From positions 1-53,104 of the forward strand of contig QMIW01000019.1 in NCBI GenBank assembly GCA_024434165.1: DNA of 53,104 nucleotides. Reading direction: 5' to 3'. Shown here one piece after another: positions 25,738 to 34,414 of this stretch. Origin of the DNA: Chloroflexota bacterium. GTDB lineage: Bacteria > Chloroflexota > Anaerolineae > Anaerolineales > Villigracilaceae. The position numbers were made by a program, and so were the translations under genes. The notes under the pieces were generated by a model. The model had not been told where the DNA came from. It saw only the letters and a program-made list of their open reading frames with translations, and made no database searches. Each line of letters starts with the position of its first letter. Position 1 is the first letter of the stretch.

Positions 25738-27015
25738 ATGAAACATAAACTGGGAAACATCGTCTTTATCGTTCTGGTTCTGGTCACGATTGGCGTCTGG
25801 CTGGTCTTTCCACCCGAGAGCGAAGGGGTGGAGAATTATTTTCGCTACCACGCCGGGATGATGCTCGGCTCGGTGGTGATCGTGCTGATGTCGTTCTCGC
25901 TGTTCCTCTCCACCCGTCCGCGCTGGGCGGAGCCGTATTTCGGCGGGCTGGATAAGATGTACATGACCCACCGTCACACCTCGACGGCGGCATTCCTGCT
26001 CATGTTCGTGCACCTGCTCACCGTGCCGCTGCGCGTCTTTGACCTGTTGCTGGGCAACTACCTGGCGATCATCTCGTTCCTGGGCATTGTCGCCATCGTC
26101 CTGCCCACGCTTGCGCCGCGCATCCCGTTCCTGAACAAACTGACGGGCAGTTCGTACGAAGGCTGGAAGAAACTCCACCGTTACATCGGTATCTTCTTTA
26201 TCCTGGGATACCTGCATTCCATCACCGTCAATGCGCCGGGCGCCAGCGTCGCCATCAACTGGAACCAGGTCTTCGTTTTCCTCGGCATCGGTTCCTATCT
26301 CTACACCGAGTTGTTCGGCAGGTTTTTCAGAAAATATGCGCCCTACGTTGTGGAAGCGGTGAAACACCCCAACAACTCCACCACCGAAGTGACCCTGCGC
26401 GCCAGGGGCAAACCCATCCAACACGCGCACGCCGGGCAGTTCCTGTTCGTGCGATTCCCCGGCGATAAAACGTTGAACGAATCGCACCCGTTCACCATTT
26501 CCAGCGCGCCGCACGAAGGCGTGATCCGGGTCACCGTCAAAGCCTGCGGCGATTTCACCCGTCATCTCTTCCACAACCTGAAGGAGGGCATGGAGGCAAT
26601 CGTCGAAGGCGCGTACGGGATGTTCAACTACAAGACCGGCGGCGGGAAGCAGATCTGGGTTGCGGGCGGAATTGGCATTACGCCCTTCCTCTCGTTCCTG
26701 CGGGACCTGAAAGCGGACCTGCCGTACGACGTGCATTTCTACTACACGGTGCGCCACGAAGAGGAAGCCGTCTTTGCGGGTGAGATTCGGGAAATCACCG
26801 CAAAACATCCGCGCCTTATGGCGCACATCCGCTTCTCGTCGGTTCACGGCTCGCTGACGGTGGAGGAGATCGTGAAGAACGCCGGCGGAAGCGTGGACGG
26901 GCATCACGTCTACATGTGCGGACCGCTGCCGATGGTGCAGGCGTTCGAAAAGAAGTTCCTGGAGGCGGGCGTCCCCGCCGCGAATATCCATTATGAAGAG
27001 TTCAATTTCAGATAA
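25738..27015 (+). CDS. Ferric-reductase-like membrane oxidoreductase (heme membrane domain plus FAD/NAD(P)-binding domain)
   Basis: This 425-residue protein begins at the ATG at 25738 (AAGGTG before it). The N-terminal half has about six membrane segments with candidate heme His in KMYMTHRHTST, MFVHLLTV, KKLHRYIG and GYLHSITV. The soluble half is ferredoxin-reductase-like: an FAD site near HPFTISSAPHEG, flanked by GQFLFVRFPG, an NAD(P) site WVAGGIGITPFLSFL, and a C-terminal MCGPLPMVQAFEKKF and EEFNFR. It should move electrons from NAD(P)H across the membrane, to ferric iron, oxygen or another acceptor. It is flanked on both sides by STAS genes, an unusual context. Confidence 0.88.
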   Translation: MKHKLGNIVFIVLVLVTIGVWLVFPPESEGVENYFRYHAGMMLGSVVIVLMSFSLFLSTRPRWAEPYFGGLDKMYMTHRHTSTAAFLLMFVHLLTVPLRVFDLLLGNYLAIISFLGIVAIVLPTLAPRIPFLNKLTGSSYEGWKKLHRYIGIFFILGYLHSITVNAPGASVAINWNQVFVFLGIGSYLYTELFGRFFRKYAPYVVEAVKHPNNSTTEVTLRARGKPIQHAHAGQFLFVRFPGDKTLNESHPFTISSAPHEGVIRVTVKACGDFTRHLFHNLKEGMEAIVEGAYGMFNYKTGGGKQIWVAGGIGITPFLSFLRDLKADLPYDVHFYYTVRHEEEAVFAGEIREITAKHPRLMAHIRFSSVHGSLTVEEIVKNAGGSVDGHHVYMCGPLPMVQAFEKKFLEAGVPAANIHYEEFNFR

Positions 27016-27041
27016 CCCCCCGCCGGGACAGGAGACCTTCC

Positions 27042-27458
27042 ATGCAAATCTCAATTTCAAAGCACGGCAGCGTGACGGTGATGAGCCTGCAAGGGGACGT
27101 GGATTCTTCCTCGTACGTCAACGTCATTGACAGGGCGCAGCAGGTGTACGACGACGGCGCGCGCAACCTTTTGCTGGACCTGAGCAAGGTGCCTTACGTG
27201 AGCAGCGCTGGGCTGATGGCGCTTCATACAGTGGCGCGTATTTTCATGGGCCAGCCGGTGAACATCAAGGACGGCGGCCGTCCCGCCTTTCGCGCGATCA
27301 ACCCCCAGCAGGATGTCTCGGTGCGCGATCACGTCAAACTGCTCAGCCCGCAGCCTCCCGTCTTGCAGGTGCTGGATGTGGTGGGGCTGAGCCAACTCCT
27401 CGACATATTCAGCGATCTCGAAACCGCGTTGAATTCCTTTCCTGCGCCCGCCGCGTGA
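27042..27458 (+). CDS. STAS-domain protein, anti-sigma-factor-antagonist type (second of two)
   Basis: This 138-residue paralogue of the product of 25257 has the same length and a matching plan: LQGDVDSSSYVNVIDRAQ, LDLSKVPYVSSAGLMALHTV (phosphorylatable Ser in SSAG), RDHVKLLSPQPPVLQVLDVVG. Ribosome binding site GGAGACC precedes the ATG, 26 bp after the oxidoreductase stop, so the three genes look like one operon. The pair may have arisen by duplication. Partner kinases must be encoded elsewhere. Confidence 0.9.
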   Translation: MQISISKHGSVTVMSLQGDVDSSSYVNVIDRAQQVYDDGARNLLLDLSKVPYVSSAGLMALHTVARIFMGQPVNIKDGGRPAFRAINPQQDVSVRDHVKLLSPQPPVLQVLDVVGLSQLLDIFSDLETALNSFPAPAA

Positions 27459-27542
27459 CCGTCCTCTCGTTTTTCCGTCCCTGCAACTTCCGGCTGGGGA
27501 TGCGCATCCAACAGGGTACATTCAAATCAATGAGAGGACAGT

Positions 27543-28022
27543 ATGTCTCGAAGAAAAAGCAGTAGAAGAAACCATCCCGCCGCCCGCAGCGGACTCTCCG
27601 CCTTTTTGCGGCGTCCGGCGGTGCAGTTGGGCATGGCGGCGGTCGTGGCGTTGATCGTCTATTTGATCGCAATCTCGGCTGGCGGCGGGAAGGGCGCATC
27701 CACCATGCTGGCGCGGGAAATCAGCGTGGACGAAGCCTACCGGATGTATCAGGCAGGGGTCTTCGTCCTGGACGTCCGCACGCAGGAGGAATGGGATGAA
27801 TATCATGCGCCGAACACCACGCTCATTCCGCTGGATCAACTGCCGTCGCGTTTGAACGAACTGCCGAAGGATCGGGAGATCGTTGTGGTGTGCCGCTCCG
27901 GCAACCGCAGCCAGCAGGGACGCGACATTCTGCTGAATGCAGGTTTCAATGCCACGAGCATGACCGGCGGCTTGAAGGAATGGTACGCCAGGGGCTATCC
28001 CATCGAAGGCGCGCCGCAATAA
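27543..28022 (+). CDS. Membrane-anchored rhodanese-domain protein
   Basis: This 159-residue protein has a basic N terminus, one membrane segment (VQLGMAAVVALIVYLIAIS, ~29-47) and a rhodanese domain (~60-155). Hallmarks: FVLDVRTQEEWDEYHAPN and the active-site loop VVVCRSGNRSQQG with the persulfide-forming Cys, then GGLKEWYARGYPI. The domain is probably outside the membrane. It likely handles sulfane sulfur. It follows the STAS-oxidoreductase-STAS genes by ~85 bp and ends in a strong terminator, so it may be the last gene of that unit. Confidence 0.9.
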   Translation: MSRRKSSRRNHPAARSGLSAFLRRPAVQLGMAAVVALIVYLIAISAGGGKGASTMLAREISVDEAYRMYQAGVFVLDVRTQEEWDEYHAPNTTLIPLDQLPSRLNELPKDREIVVVCRSGNRSQQGRDILLNAGFNATSMTGGLKEWYARGYPIEGAPQ

Positions 28023-28028
28023 GAAAAA

Positions 28029-28067
28029 GACCCTAAAAGTCTCGGAGACCTTTAGGGTCTCTCTTTT
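28029..28067 (+). terminator. Intrinsic terminator after the rhodanese gene
   Basis: AGACCCTAAA, then AGTCTCGGAGACC loop/inner stem, TTTAGGGTCT, followed by CTCTTTT. A similar sequence (CCCTAAAAGG...CCTTTTAGGG) ends the SDR gene at 43156. Confidence 0.85.
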
Positions 28068-28116
28068 GAAACGTTAGAGTCCGTTCTTTTTTCGATGGGG
28101 GCAATTCTTTCGTGGT

Positions 28117-28122
28117 TATAAT
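28117..28122 (+). promoter_or_regulatory. -10 box of a leaderless transcript with a GTG start (permease gene)
   Basis: TATAAT ends 6 bp before the GTG at 28129. No ribosome binding site is present. Confidence 0.55.
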
Positions 28123-28128
28123 CATCCC

Positions 28129-29142
28129 GTGGAAACGACAACAACCCCCAACCGCCTGCCGCGCACGATGATCGCATTCATCGCGCTGGGAATCCTCATC
28201 CTCGCTGCCTCCAGCATGCTGCCTGCCGGGTTCTTTCCCTGGATATGGAACCGCCTCAACGTTTTTGCGACGGTCTTCCTCGGCATCTTCGTGGAAGCCG
28301 TGCCGTATCTCCTCCTGGGCACGTTCGCATCGGGACTCGTGGAAGTGTTCGTGGACCGCGACCAGATGAGCCGCTGGGTGTCGAATCGGCCCGCCGCGGC
28401 GGCGGTCAGCGGCGCCTTCATGGGCATGGTCTTCCCGGTCTGCGAATGCGGCGTGGTGCCGCTCACGCGCCGTCTCTTCAAAAAGGGATTGCCCCTCTCG
28501 GCGGGCATTTCGTTCCTGCTTGCCGCGCCGGTCTTGAATCCCATCGTGGTCTTTAGCACCGCCGCCGCCTTTGGATGGGGCGCAATGCTCTTCTGGCGGT
28601 TCGCCGTCAGCCTCGTCATCGCCGTCACTGTGGGACTCATCTTCTCGGTCCAGAAGGAGGCGGAGGCTGTTCTTCGACCCGTGCTGTCGGGGCACGAGCA
28701 CGAACATGTCCACGCGGAGACGGGCAATTCCATCCCGGAAAAAATCCGCAAAGCCCTGCTCATCACCGTGGACGAGTTTTTCGATATGGGGCGTTATCTC
28801 ATCCTCGGTTCGGTGCTCGCGGCGGGATTGCAGACCTTCATCTCGCAGTCGGCTTTGCTTGCCGTCGGGAGCGGACCGATCCTCTCGGTGCTGATCATGC
28901 TGACGCTGGCAATATTGCTTTCCATCTGCTCGACGGTGGATTCGTTTGTGGCGCTCGGCTTCATCGGCACGTTCAGTTTCGGGTCGGTGCTTTCGTTCCT
29001 CGTCTTCGGTCCGATGGTGGACATCAAAAGCGTGATGATGTATTTGCAGGTCTTCAAACGGCGCGCGGTGTTTTACATCGTCTCCATCCCGTTCATGATG
29101 AGCCTGCTTGCCGGGTTGATTTTCAATTACTGGGTGAAATAG
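28129..29142 (+). CDS. Permease of the DUF318/UPF0718 (YcgR-like) family
   Basis: This 337-residue protein has about eight membrane segments. Family signatures: VFPVCECGVVPLTRRLFKKG with the conserved CECG, LAAPVLNPIVVFST, and a second-half ICSTVDSFVALGF. A His-rich cytosolic loop HEHEHVHAE (~190) suggests a divalent metal. It begins with GTG under a leaderless-type promoter. It sits 4 bp before a TIGR03943 gene; the two form the common YcgR/YcgQ-like pair and probably one membrane complex. Nearby zinc uptake genes and a Fur-type regulator make metal transport the best guess. Direction and metal are not established by the sequence. Confidence 0.85.
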   Translation: METTTTPNRLPRTMIAFIALGILILAASSMLPAGFFPWIWNRLNVFATVFLGIFVEAVPYLLLGTFASGLVEVFVDRDQMSRWVSNRPAAAAVSGAFMGMVFPVCECGVVPLTRRLFKKGLPLSAGISFLLAAPVLNPIVVFSTAAAFGWGAMLFWRFAVSLVIAVTVGLIFSVQKEAEAVLRPVLSGHEHEHVHAETGNSIPEKIRKALLITVDEFFDMGRYLILGSVLAAGLQTFISQSALLAVGSGPILSVLIMLTLAILLSICSTVDSFVALGFIGTFSFGSVLSFLVFGPMVDIKSVMMYLQVFKRRAVFYIVSIPFMMSLLAGLIFNYWVK

Positions 29143-29146
29143 GTTT

Positions 29147-29896
29147 ATGATGCCGCCGCGAATGATTCGTTCCTTTCAGGGATTGCTGCTGCTGGGGCTG
29201 AGCGTGTTCTTTGCCTCCAAAGCCGTCAACGGGCAGTTGACATGGTATATCAACGCCCGCTTCGTGCCGCTGACGGTCTTCGGCATCGTCTTCCTCGCCG
29301 TCCTCGCGCAAACGGTCTTCACCGAGATTCGCCGCTCCCGCCGGCGCGAGCAGGAGGAAGGCGGGCACGAACATCACGAACACGCGCCCGCTTCCGGCAA
29401 CTTGTGGATCATGTTGATCCCGCTGGCAATCGGCATTTTGATACCGCCGCGCCCGCTGGATTCCTCCGCATTTACCAGCAAGGGATTCAACACCAGCGCG
29501 CCGCTGGTCAGTTCCGATTCCTCGGCGCGCATCTTCGAGACCGAATCCGAAGAACGCAACATTCTGGACTGGCTGAAACTCTTCAACTTCGAAGAGGACG
29601 TGACCCGGTTCGTCGGGCAGAGCGCGTCGGTGGTCGGCTTTGTGTACTTCGACGAGCAGCTGGAAGCGAACCAGTTCTACGTCAGCCGCTTTGTGGTCTC
29701 CTGCTGCGCGGCGGACGGCTTCGCCATCGCCATGCCCGTGCAGTGGGATGACTCCGTTACGCTCGAACAGGATTCGTGGGTGCGGGTGAAGGGAACCATC
29801 GAAGCCGTCACGCTCAACGGAAGCCGCGTGCCGATGATTCTGGCGGAGTCGGTTCAGAGCGTGCCCGTGCCGGAACAGCCGTATCTCTTCCCATGA
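29147..29896 (+). CDS. TIGR03943/UPF0703 (YcgQ-like) permease partner
   Basis: This 249-residue protein has two N-terminal membrane segments around a His-rich loop GHEHHEHAPA (~82), a third segment LWIMLIPLAIGILI, then a ~130-residue outer domain with FVGFVYFDE-type strands (seen as VVGFVYFDEQLEANQFYVSRF) and the family signature SCCAADGFAIAMPVQW. It is the standard partner of the permease just upstream. The His-rich loop repeats the one in the partner and supports a metal-related job. Its stop overlaps the next start (ATGA). Confidence 0.87.
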   Translation: MMPPRMIRSFQGLLLLGLSVFFASKAVNGQLTWYINARFVPLTVFGIVFLAVLAQTVFTEIRRSRRREQEEGGHEHHEHAPASGNLWIMLIPLAIGILIPPRPLDSSAFTSKGFNTSAPLVSSDSSARIFETESEERNILDWLKLFNFEEDVTRFVGQSASVVGFVYFDEQLEANQFYVSRFVVSCCAADGFAIAMPVQWDDSVTLEQDSWVRVKGTIEAVTLNGSRVPMILAESVQSVPVPEQPYLFP

Positions 29897-31254
29897 AATT
29901 GCGCCTCACCTTCGATACAGCCGCCGCCGGCGCCCTGCTTGTCCTTGCCGCGCTGGTGGGGCTGGTCCTCCTCCTCGGCGGGCAGGCGGGCGTGCGCGTG
30001 CGCGTGGACCTGCCGGAGGACGGCATCGTCGGTCCATACCAGACCATCACGTTCACCTTTTCCGAAGCGTTCGATTCCGAGATGGCATCCGCGCTCATCT
30101 CGCTCGATCCCGTCCACGAAGGGTATCTCGAATGGACAGACACCTACACCATGCGCTTCACGCCCGCCAAGCCCTACGAACGAGGCGTGACCTACAGGCT
30201 GCTGGTGGATGCGGGCGAGGTCGCCGCCAGGGGACGCGAAGTAAAAAAAGCGCAAACGTGGAATTTCACCGTCCGCACGCCGCGCGTGGCATACCTGCTC
30301 ATGCAGGAAAACATAAACAGCATCTGGTCGGTCAATATGGATGGCAGCGACCCGCAGCGCCTCACCGACGGAACGGTCCCTGTCATTTCGTTCGACGCAG
30401 CGCGAAGCGGCGACTTCATCATCTTTGCCGCCCCAAACTCGAAAGGCGGCGTGGACCTTTGGCGCGTCAGCCGCGGGGGCGGGGATGCCGAAATTCTGCT
30501 CGACTGCGGCTTCGACCGCTGCACCACGCCCGTCATTTCGCCGGATGAGACGCGCATCGCCTACTCGCGCGAAGCCGCCGGTCCCACGCCGGACCTGCCC
30601 TTCGGCTCGCCGCGCATCTGGGTCCTGAATATCGAAAACGGGAGCAACAGCCCCGTGTACGAAGACCGGCAGATTCTGGGATACAACCCCTCCTGGTCTC
30701 CCGACTCGAACAAACTCGCCTCTTTCGACGGGCTGGCGGATACCATCCGCCTGATGGATTTCCAAACGGGACAGCAATACCTCTTCCCCTCCAACACCGG
30801 CGGACCTGTGACCTGGTCGCCCGATTCGACCAAATTCCTCTACACCGTCTTCGCCCAAACGGAAACCGGCGGGCGCTCGCAGGTCCGGCTTGCCGACCTT
30901 GCCATCAACGAGACCATCACCTACATCGGTCAAAAGGACGCCTACGACTATTCCTACTACTCCATTGCCTGGTCGCCATTGGAAGACCGCGCCGTTCTCA
31001 GCCTGCGGCTCGATGAAAAGCAGCTCACCCAGGCGCTGTGGGTGTTCGACCCTGCGCTGCTGGACGGAGTCATCATCGCCGGCGACCCCGATTACACCTA
31101 CAACTCGCCGCAATGGGACCCCTGGGGACAGGCATTGGTCTTCCAGCAATTCAAACTGCGCGGGCAATACAAGCCGGAGATCGGTCTCTGGCGGGGCGGC
31201 ACAAACGCCGCCAGCCTGCTCGTCGAAGGCGTGATGCCGCGCTGGCTGCCGTAA
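29893..31254 (+). CDS. Membrane-anchored Ig-like plus TolB-type beta-propeller protein
   Basis: The ATG at 29893 overlaps the previous stop in ATGA, giving 453 residues. It has an N-terminal membrane anchor (AGALLVLAALVGLVLLLGG, ~11-29), a bacterial Ig-like domain (~35-135; TITFTFSEAFDSEM, PAKPYERGVTYRLLV), then a propeller of PD40/TolB-type blades with WSVNMDGSDPQRLTDG, VISPDETRIAYS and SWSPDSNKLASF. Such propellers bind proteins or peptides outside the cell. It follows the permease pair with translational coupling, and the next gene carries a similar propeller fused to a transporter. Confidence 0.82.
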   Translation: MKLRLTFDTAAAGALLVLAALVGLVLLLGGQAGVRVRVDLPEDGIVGPYQTITFTFSEAFDSEMASALISLDPVHEGYLEWTDTYTMRFTPAKPYERGVTYRLLVDAGEVAARGREVKKAQTWNFTVRTPRVAYLLMQENINSIWSVNMDGSDPQRLTDGTVPVISFDAARSGDFIIFAAPNSKGGVDLWRVSRGGGDAEILLDCGFDRCTTPVISPDETRIAYSREAAGPTPDLPFGSPRIWVLNIENGSNSPVYEDRQILGYNPSWSPDSNKLASFDGLADTIRLMDFQTGQQYLFPSNTGGPVTWSPDSTKFLYTVFAQTETGGRSQVRLADLAINETITYIGQKDAYDYSYYSIAWSPLEDRAVLSLRLDEKQLTQALWVFDPALLDGVIIAGDPDYTYNSPQWDPWGQALVFQQFKLRGQYKPEIGLWRGGTNAASLLVEGVMPRWLP

Positions 31255-31311
31255 CATTGCGCGGCAAAGCAAATCCCCTGTTCGACCGGCATCCTCCCCG
31301 CAAAGACCGTC

Positions 31312-33834
31312 ATGAGTGTTGTTTTGAAAAAGACTTTATCCAAACTCATCGTACTTTCAACCCTGATCCTGCTCCTCCCCATTCGAACCGCCCGCGCCCA
31401 CCCCGCAGATTTGTACGCACATTCCATCGCCATCACGCTCTCGCAGACCGGGATGCAAATCGAATGGCAGATCAAGCCGGGTCCGCTGCTGGTCCACTTC
31501 ATCTGGAACGAAATGGATGCGGATCAGGATGGCGGCGTCAGCGGTGCCGAAGCCGAATCCTGGAGCGCAGCCCGGCTGGACCTGTTGGCTGTCTCGCTCG
31601 ACGACAAGCCCCTCCCGCTGACGGCGGATTCGATCCAGATGCCCTCCACGCTGCAAGCCTTTCAAGCGGGGCAGGAATTCATCATCTTCCGTTTTTCCGC
31701 CGAACTGGACCAAAACACGAACAACGTCCAGCGCATCGTGATCGAAAACAGGCTGGAACCGGCAAAATCCATCAACTGGTTTTACCTCAACGCAGCCGAC
31801 GGAGCAGCCTTTCTCTTCCCTTCGCAGAAGAGTCACATCCTCACCGTTGACCACGTCCGCAGCCCGGCGTGGATCGAAGACCAAAGCCGCCTGCTCACCG
31901 CATGGGACAGCGGCGCGCCCGCCCTGCCTTTCGGTCAACGAAAAGATGCCGTGACCGAAACCGCCGGGCGGGTCGTCCCTGAACTTTCAGAGCGTTCGCC
32001 GCAGGAAATCCTGCTCGACCTCGTCCGCAGCGGGGAACTCTCGTTCGCCTTTTACATGTTCTCCCTGCTCATCGCGCTTGCGCTCGGCGCGCTCCATGCG
32101 CTGACCCCCGGTCACGGCAAGACGGTGGTTGCCGCATACCTCGTCGGTTCGCGCGGCACCTCGCGGCATGCCATCGTCCTCGGCAGTGTCGTCACGCTGA
32201 CGCACACCGGCTCGGTCTTTCTGCTGGGCATCGTCACGCTTGCGGCATCGCAATACATTTTGCCGACGACCCTCTTCCCGTTCCTTGAAATCCTCTCCGG
32301 CGTGTTGATCCTCGGCTTGGGTGTTTACCTGCTTTGGCAGAGGTTTGTCCATTGGCGTTCTACTCGAAATCCCGCCGCTGTTTCCGCCGGCAGGCGAAAA
32401 ATATCCTTCGCCCCCTCTTCCCCGAAAAAAATCTCCGGCGCAGTCAAAATCGAAGCCGCGCCCGCCGGAATGCACCGTCACGGCGGCGGGAAACTGCATT
32501 CCCACGACATCCCCGAAACCATCACCTGGCGCTCGCTCATCGCCCTCGGCGTCAGCGGCGGACTCGTCCCATGCCCCGATGCGATTGCGATCCTGCTCGT
32601 GGCGATTGCCATCAACCGCATCCTGCTTGGACTGGCGTTGATTCTCTCCTTCAGCCTCGGTCTCGCCGTGGTGCTGATCGTCGTCGGGCTGTTGATGGTC
32701 AACAGCCGCCGGCTCTTCGACCGCCTGGGCGTTTTGGACCGCTTCGCGCCGGTCCTGCCGATCGTCAGCGCGGCGGTCGTGCTGGTTCTCGGCGCGGCGC
32801 TCACCTGGGGCGCAGCGGTTCGGGCAAAGGAAAATGTCGGGGGTGTGCCGCCGGTTCAAACGTCAATCCATGAAGCGCGGATCTTATACCTCCGCGAAGA
32901 TGAGAATCGCATCCAGAGTCTGTTCGTCACCGATTATGCAAAGGACACGTCCCGACCGGTTTCGGGAGAAACCCAAAACGTGGCGGATTTCATCGTCTCG
33001 CCGGATCGAACCCAGGCGGCGTACATTGCCCAAAGCGGCAGCGCTTCGAACGAGATTTGGCTGGCGGAACTGGAAAGCCTGACGCGCCGAAAACTTGCCG
33101 AATGCGTGGATGCGATCTGCTCGGGCATGGTCTGGTCGCCGGATGGAGGGCGCATCATCTACGAACGGATGAGTTTGGACGGCAGCGCGAGCGGACTGCC
33201 AACCCTGTGGTGGGTGGATGTGGAAACCGGCGAAGACCAACCCGTCTTTCAGGATTCGCAAATCCCCGGCGGCAACCCGCGCTGGTCGCCGGACGGCGAA
33301 TGGTTGAGTTACGCCGCCCCGGACGGCATCCGGTTGTATCACCTCGAAAACGGCGAAACGCGCGTCATCGAAAATATCCTTGGCGCGGCGGCGGCGTGGT
33401 CGCCGGATGGCAAAACGATTCTGCTGCGCGATGTGGTCATCCGTCATAACCAGTTCGTGACACAGTTGTTTTTATACGACCCCGCTTCGGAAACGCTGAT
33501 AAACATCAGCCCGGACGAAGGGTTCGAGAACACGCTGGCGGCGTGGTCGCCGGATGGAGAATGGATCGCCGCGGTGCGGCGCGACCTCTCCATTCCGCGC
33601 GGCGACCAAATCTGGTTGATGCGCGCCGACGGAAGCGGCGCCCGTGCGCTGACGGACGACCCCGATGCCCTGCACGGCAGCTTGAACTGGTCGCCGGATG
33701 GAAGGTATCTGTTATACGAGTTGTATGCGCTCGAAGCGTTCCCGTTTTCCTCCCGGCTTCGAGTGCTGGAGGTGGAAAGCGGGAAGGTGAGCGATCTGGA
33801 GATCGAAGGGTTTAATCCCAAATGGGTGTGGTGA
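31312..33834 (+). CDS. NicO-type metal transporter fused to a TolB-type beta-propeller, with EF-hand
   Basis: This 840-residue protein has a signal sequence (~1-29), an outer domain (~30-235) with an EF-hand loop DADQDGGVSGAE (69-80), then a NicO/RcnA-like membrane domain (~245-500) carrying ALHALTPGHGKTVVAAYL (H262, H268) and GVSGGLVPCPDAIAI, with a His-rich loop MHRHGGGKLHSHD (~387-399) between halves. A propeller follows (~520-840): VSPDRTQAAYIAQ, WSPDGGRIIYE, RWSPDGEWLSYA. NicO proteins move Ni2+/Co2+ or related metals and usually end after the membrane domain. The propeller, like that of the preceding gene, is an unusual fusion. It precedes the Fur-type regulator. Confidence 0.85.
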   Translation: MSVVLKKTLSKLIVLSTLILLLPIRTARAHPADLYAHSIAITLSQTGMQIEWQIKPGPLLVHFIWNEMDADQDGGVSGAEAESWSAARLDLLAVSLDDKPLPLTADSIQMPSTLQAFQAGQEFIIFRFSAELDQNTNNVQRIVIENRLEPAKSINWFYLNAADGAAFLFPSQKSHILTVDHVRSPAWIEDQSRLLTAWDSGAPALPFGQRKDAVTETAGRVVPELSERSPQEILLDLVRSGELSFAFYMFSLLIALALGALHALTPGHGKTVVAAYLVGSRGTSRHAIVLGSVVTLTHTGSVFLLGIVTLAASQYILPTTLFPFLEILSGVLILGLGVYLLWQRFVHWRSTRNPAAVSAGRRKISFAPSSPKKISGAVKIEAAPAGMHRHGGGKLHSHDIPETITWRSLIALGVSGGLVPCPDAIAILLVAIAINRILLGLALILSFSLGLAVVLIVVGLLMVNSRRLFDRLGVLDRFAPVLPIVSAAVVLVLGAALTWGAAVRAKENVGGVPPVQTSIHEARILYLREDENRIQSLFVTDYAKDTSRPVSGETQNVADFIVSPDRTQAAYIAQSGSASNEIWLAELESLTRRKLAECVDAICSGMVWSPDGGRIIYERMSLDGSASGLPTLWWVDVETGEDQPVFQDSQIPGGNPRWSPDGEWLSYAAPDGIRLYHLENGETRVIENILGAAAAWSPDGKTILLRDVVIRHNQFVTQLFLYDPASETLINISPDEGFENTLAAWSPDGEWIAAVRRDLSIPRGDQIWLMRADGSGARALTDDPDALHGSLNWSPDGRYLLYELYALEAFPFSSRLRVLEVESGKVSDLEIEGFNPKWVW

Positions 33835-33878
33835 TACCCGCGGTCATTTGCAAGCCCGCGCGATTTCGGTTCAGCGGC

Positions 33879-33925
33879 TTGACTCTTTGGAAATACCCCT
33901 TTATACTAATTGAAAATGATTTTCA
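33879..33925 (+). promoter_or_regulatory. Promoter and Fur/Zur-type operator of the regulator gene
   Basis: -35 TTGACT (33879-33884), 17-bp spacer, -10 TATACT (33902-33907). The perfect 7-1-7 inverted repeat TGAAAAT-G-ATTTTCA (33911-33925) covers the predicted start site. Fur-family boxes have this 7-1-7 form. It lies just before the regulator start, so autoregulation of the regulator and downstream zinc genes is likely. Confidence 0.82.
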
Positions 33926-33928
33926 TTA

Positions 33929-34366
33929 ATGGAATTTGCAATGGCGGCATCTGAAGCGTGGCTGGAACAATTGCATCAAAACGGCTGCCGCATCACGGCG
34001 GCGCGGCGCGCCGTGGTGGATACGGTCTTCGGCGCCACGCACGCGCTCACGCCCATCGAGGTGTACGATGCGGCGCGCAGGAAATACCGCGCGCTGGGTC
34101 TCGTCACCGTGTACCGCACGCTCGAAAAACTGGAGGAACTGCACCTCATTCAGCGCGTGCACCAGCCGATGGGCTGCCAGGCGTTCATTTCGGCGGGCGT
34201 CGGTCACCAGCATCTGCTCCTGTGCCAGAACTGCGGACAGGTGGAATTCTTCGAAGGCGACGACCTCGACGCGCTGACCCGCTCGATCGCACGCAAGACC
34301 GGCTATCAAATTCAGGAGCACTGGCTGCAATTGTTCGGTCTGTGCGCCAACTGTCGTTCGTCATAA
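33929..34366 (+). CDS. Fur-family metalloregulator, probably zinc-responsive (Zur-like)
   Basis: This 145-residue protein has a winged helix with RITAARRAVVDTVFG, PIEVYDAARRKYRALGLVTVYRTLEKLEEL, and a dimerisation domain with regulatory-site residues in GCQAFISAGVGHQHLLLC. Two structural zinc CxxC pairs are present: CQNC and CANC. It has 49 bp to znuA, then znuC and znuB, so it is best read as Zur repressing zinc uptake when zinc is plentiful. A perfect 7-1-7 palindrome overlaps its promoter. Alternative start: ATG at 33941. Iron- or manganese-sensing cannot be excluded from sequence alone. Confidence 0.88.
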   Translation: MEFAMAASEAWLEQLHQNGCRITAARRAVVDTVFGATHALTPIEVYDAARRKYRALGLVTVYRTLEKLEELHLIQRVHQPMGCQAFISAGVGHQHLLLCQNCGQVEFFEGDDLDALTRSIARKTGYQIQEHWLQLFGLCANCRSS

Positions 34367-34414
34367 ACCAAAACCGTCCCTCACGTTGTGGGGGATAAAA
34401 ATCAGGAGCAGTAA

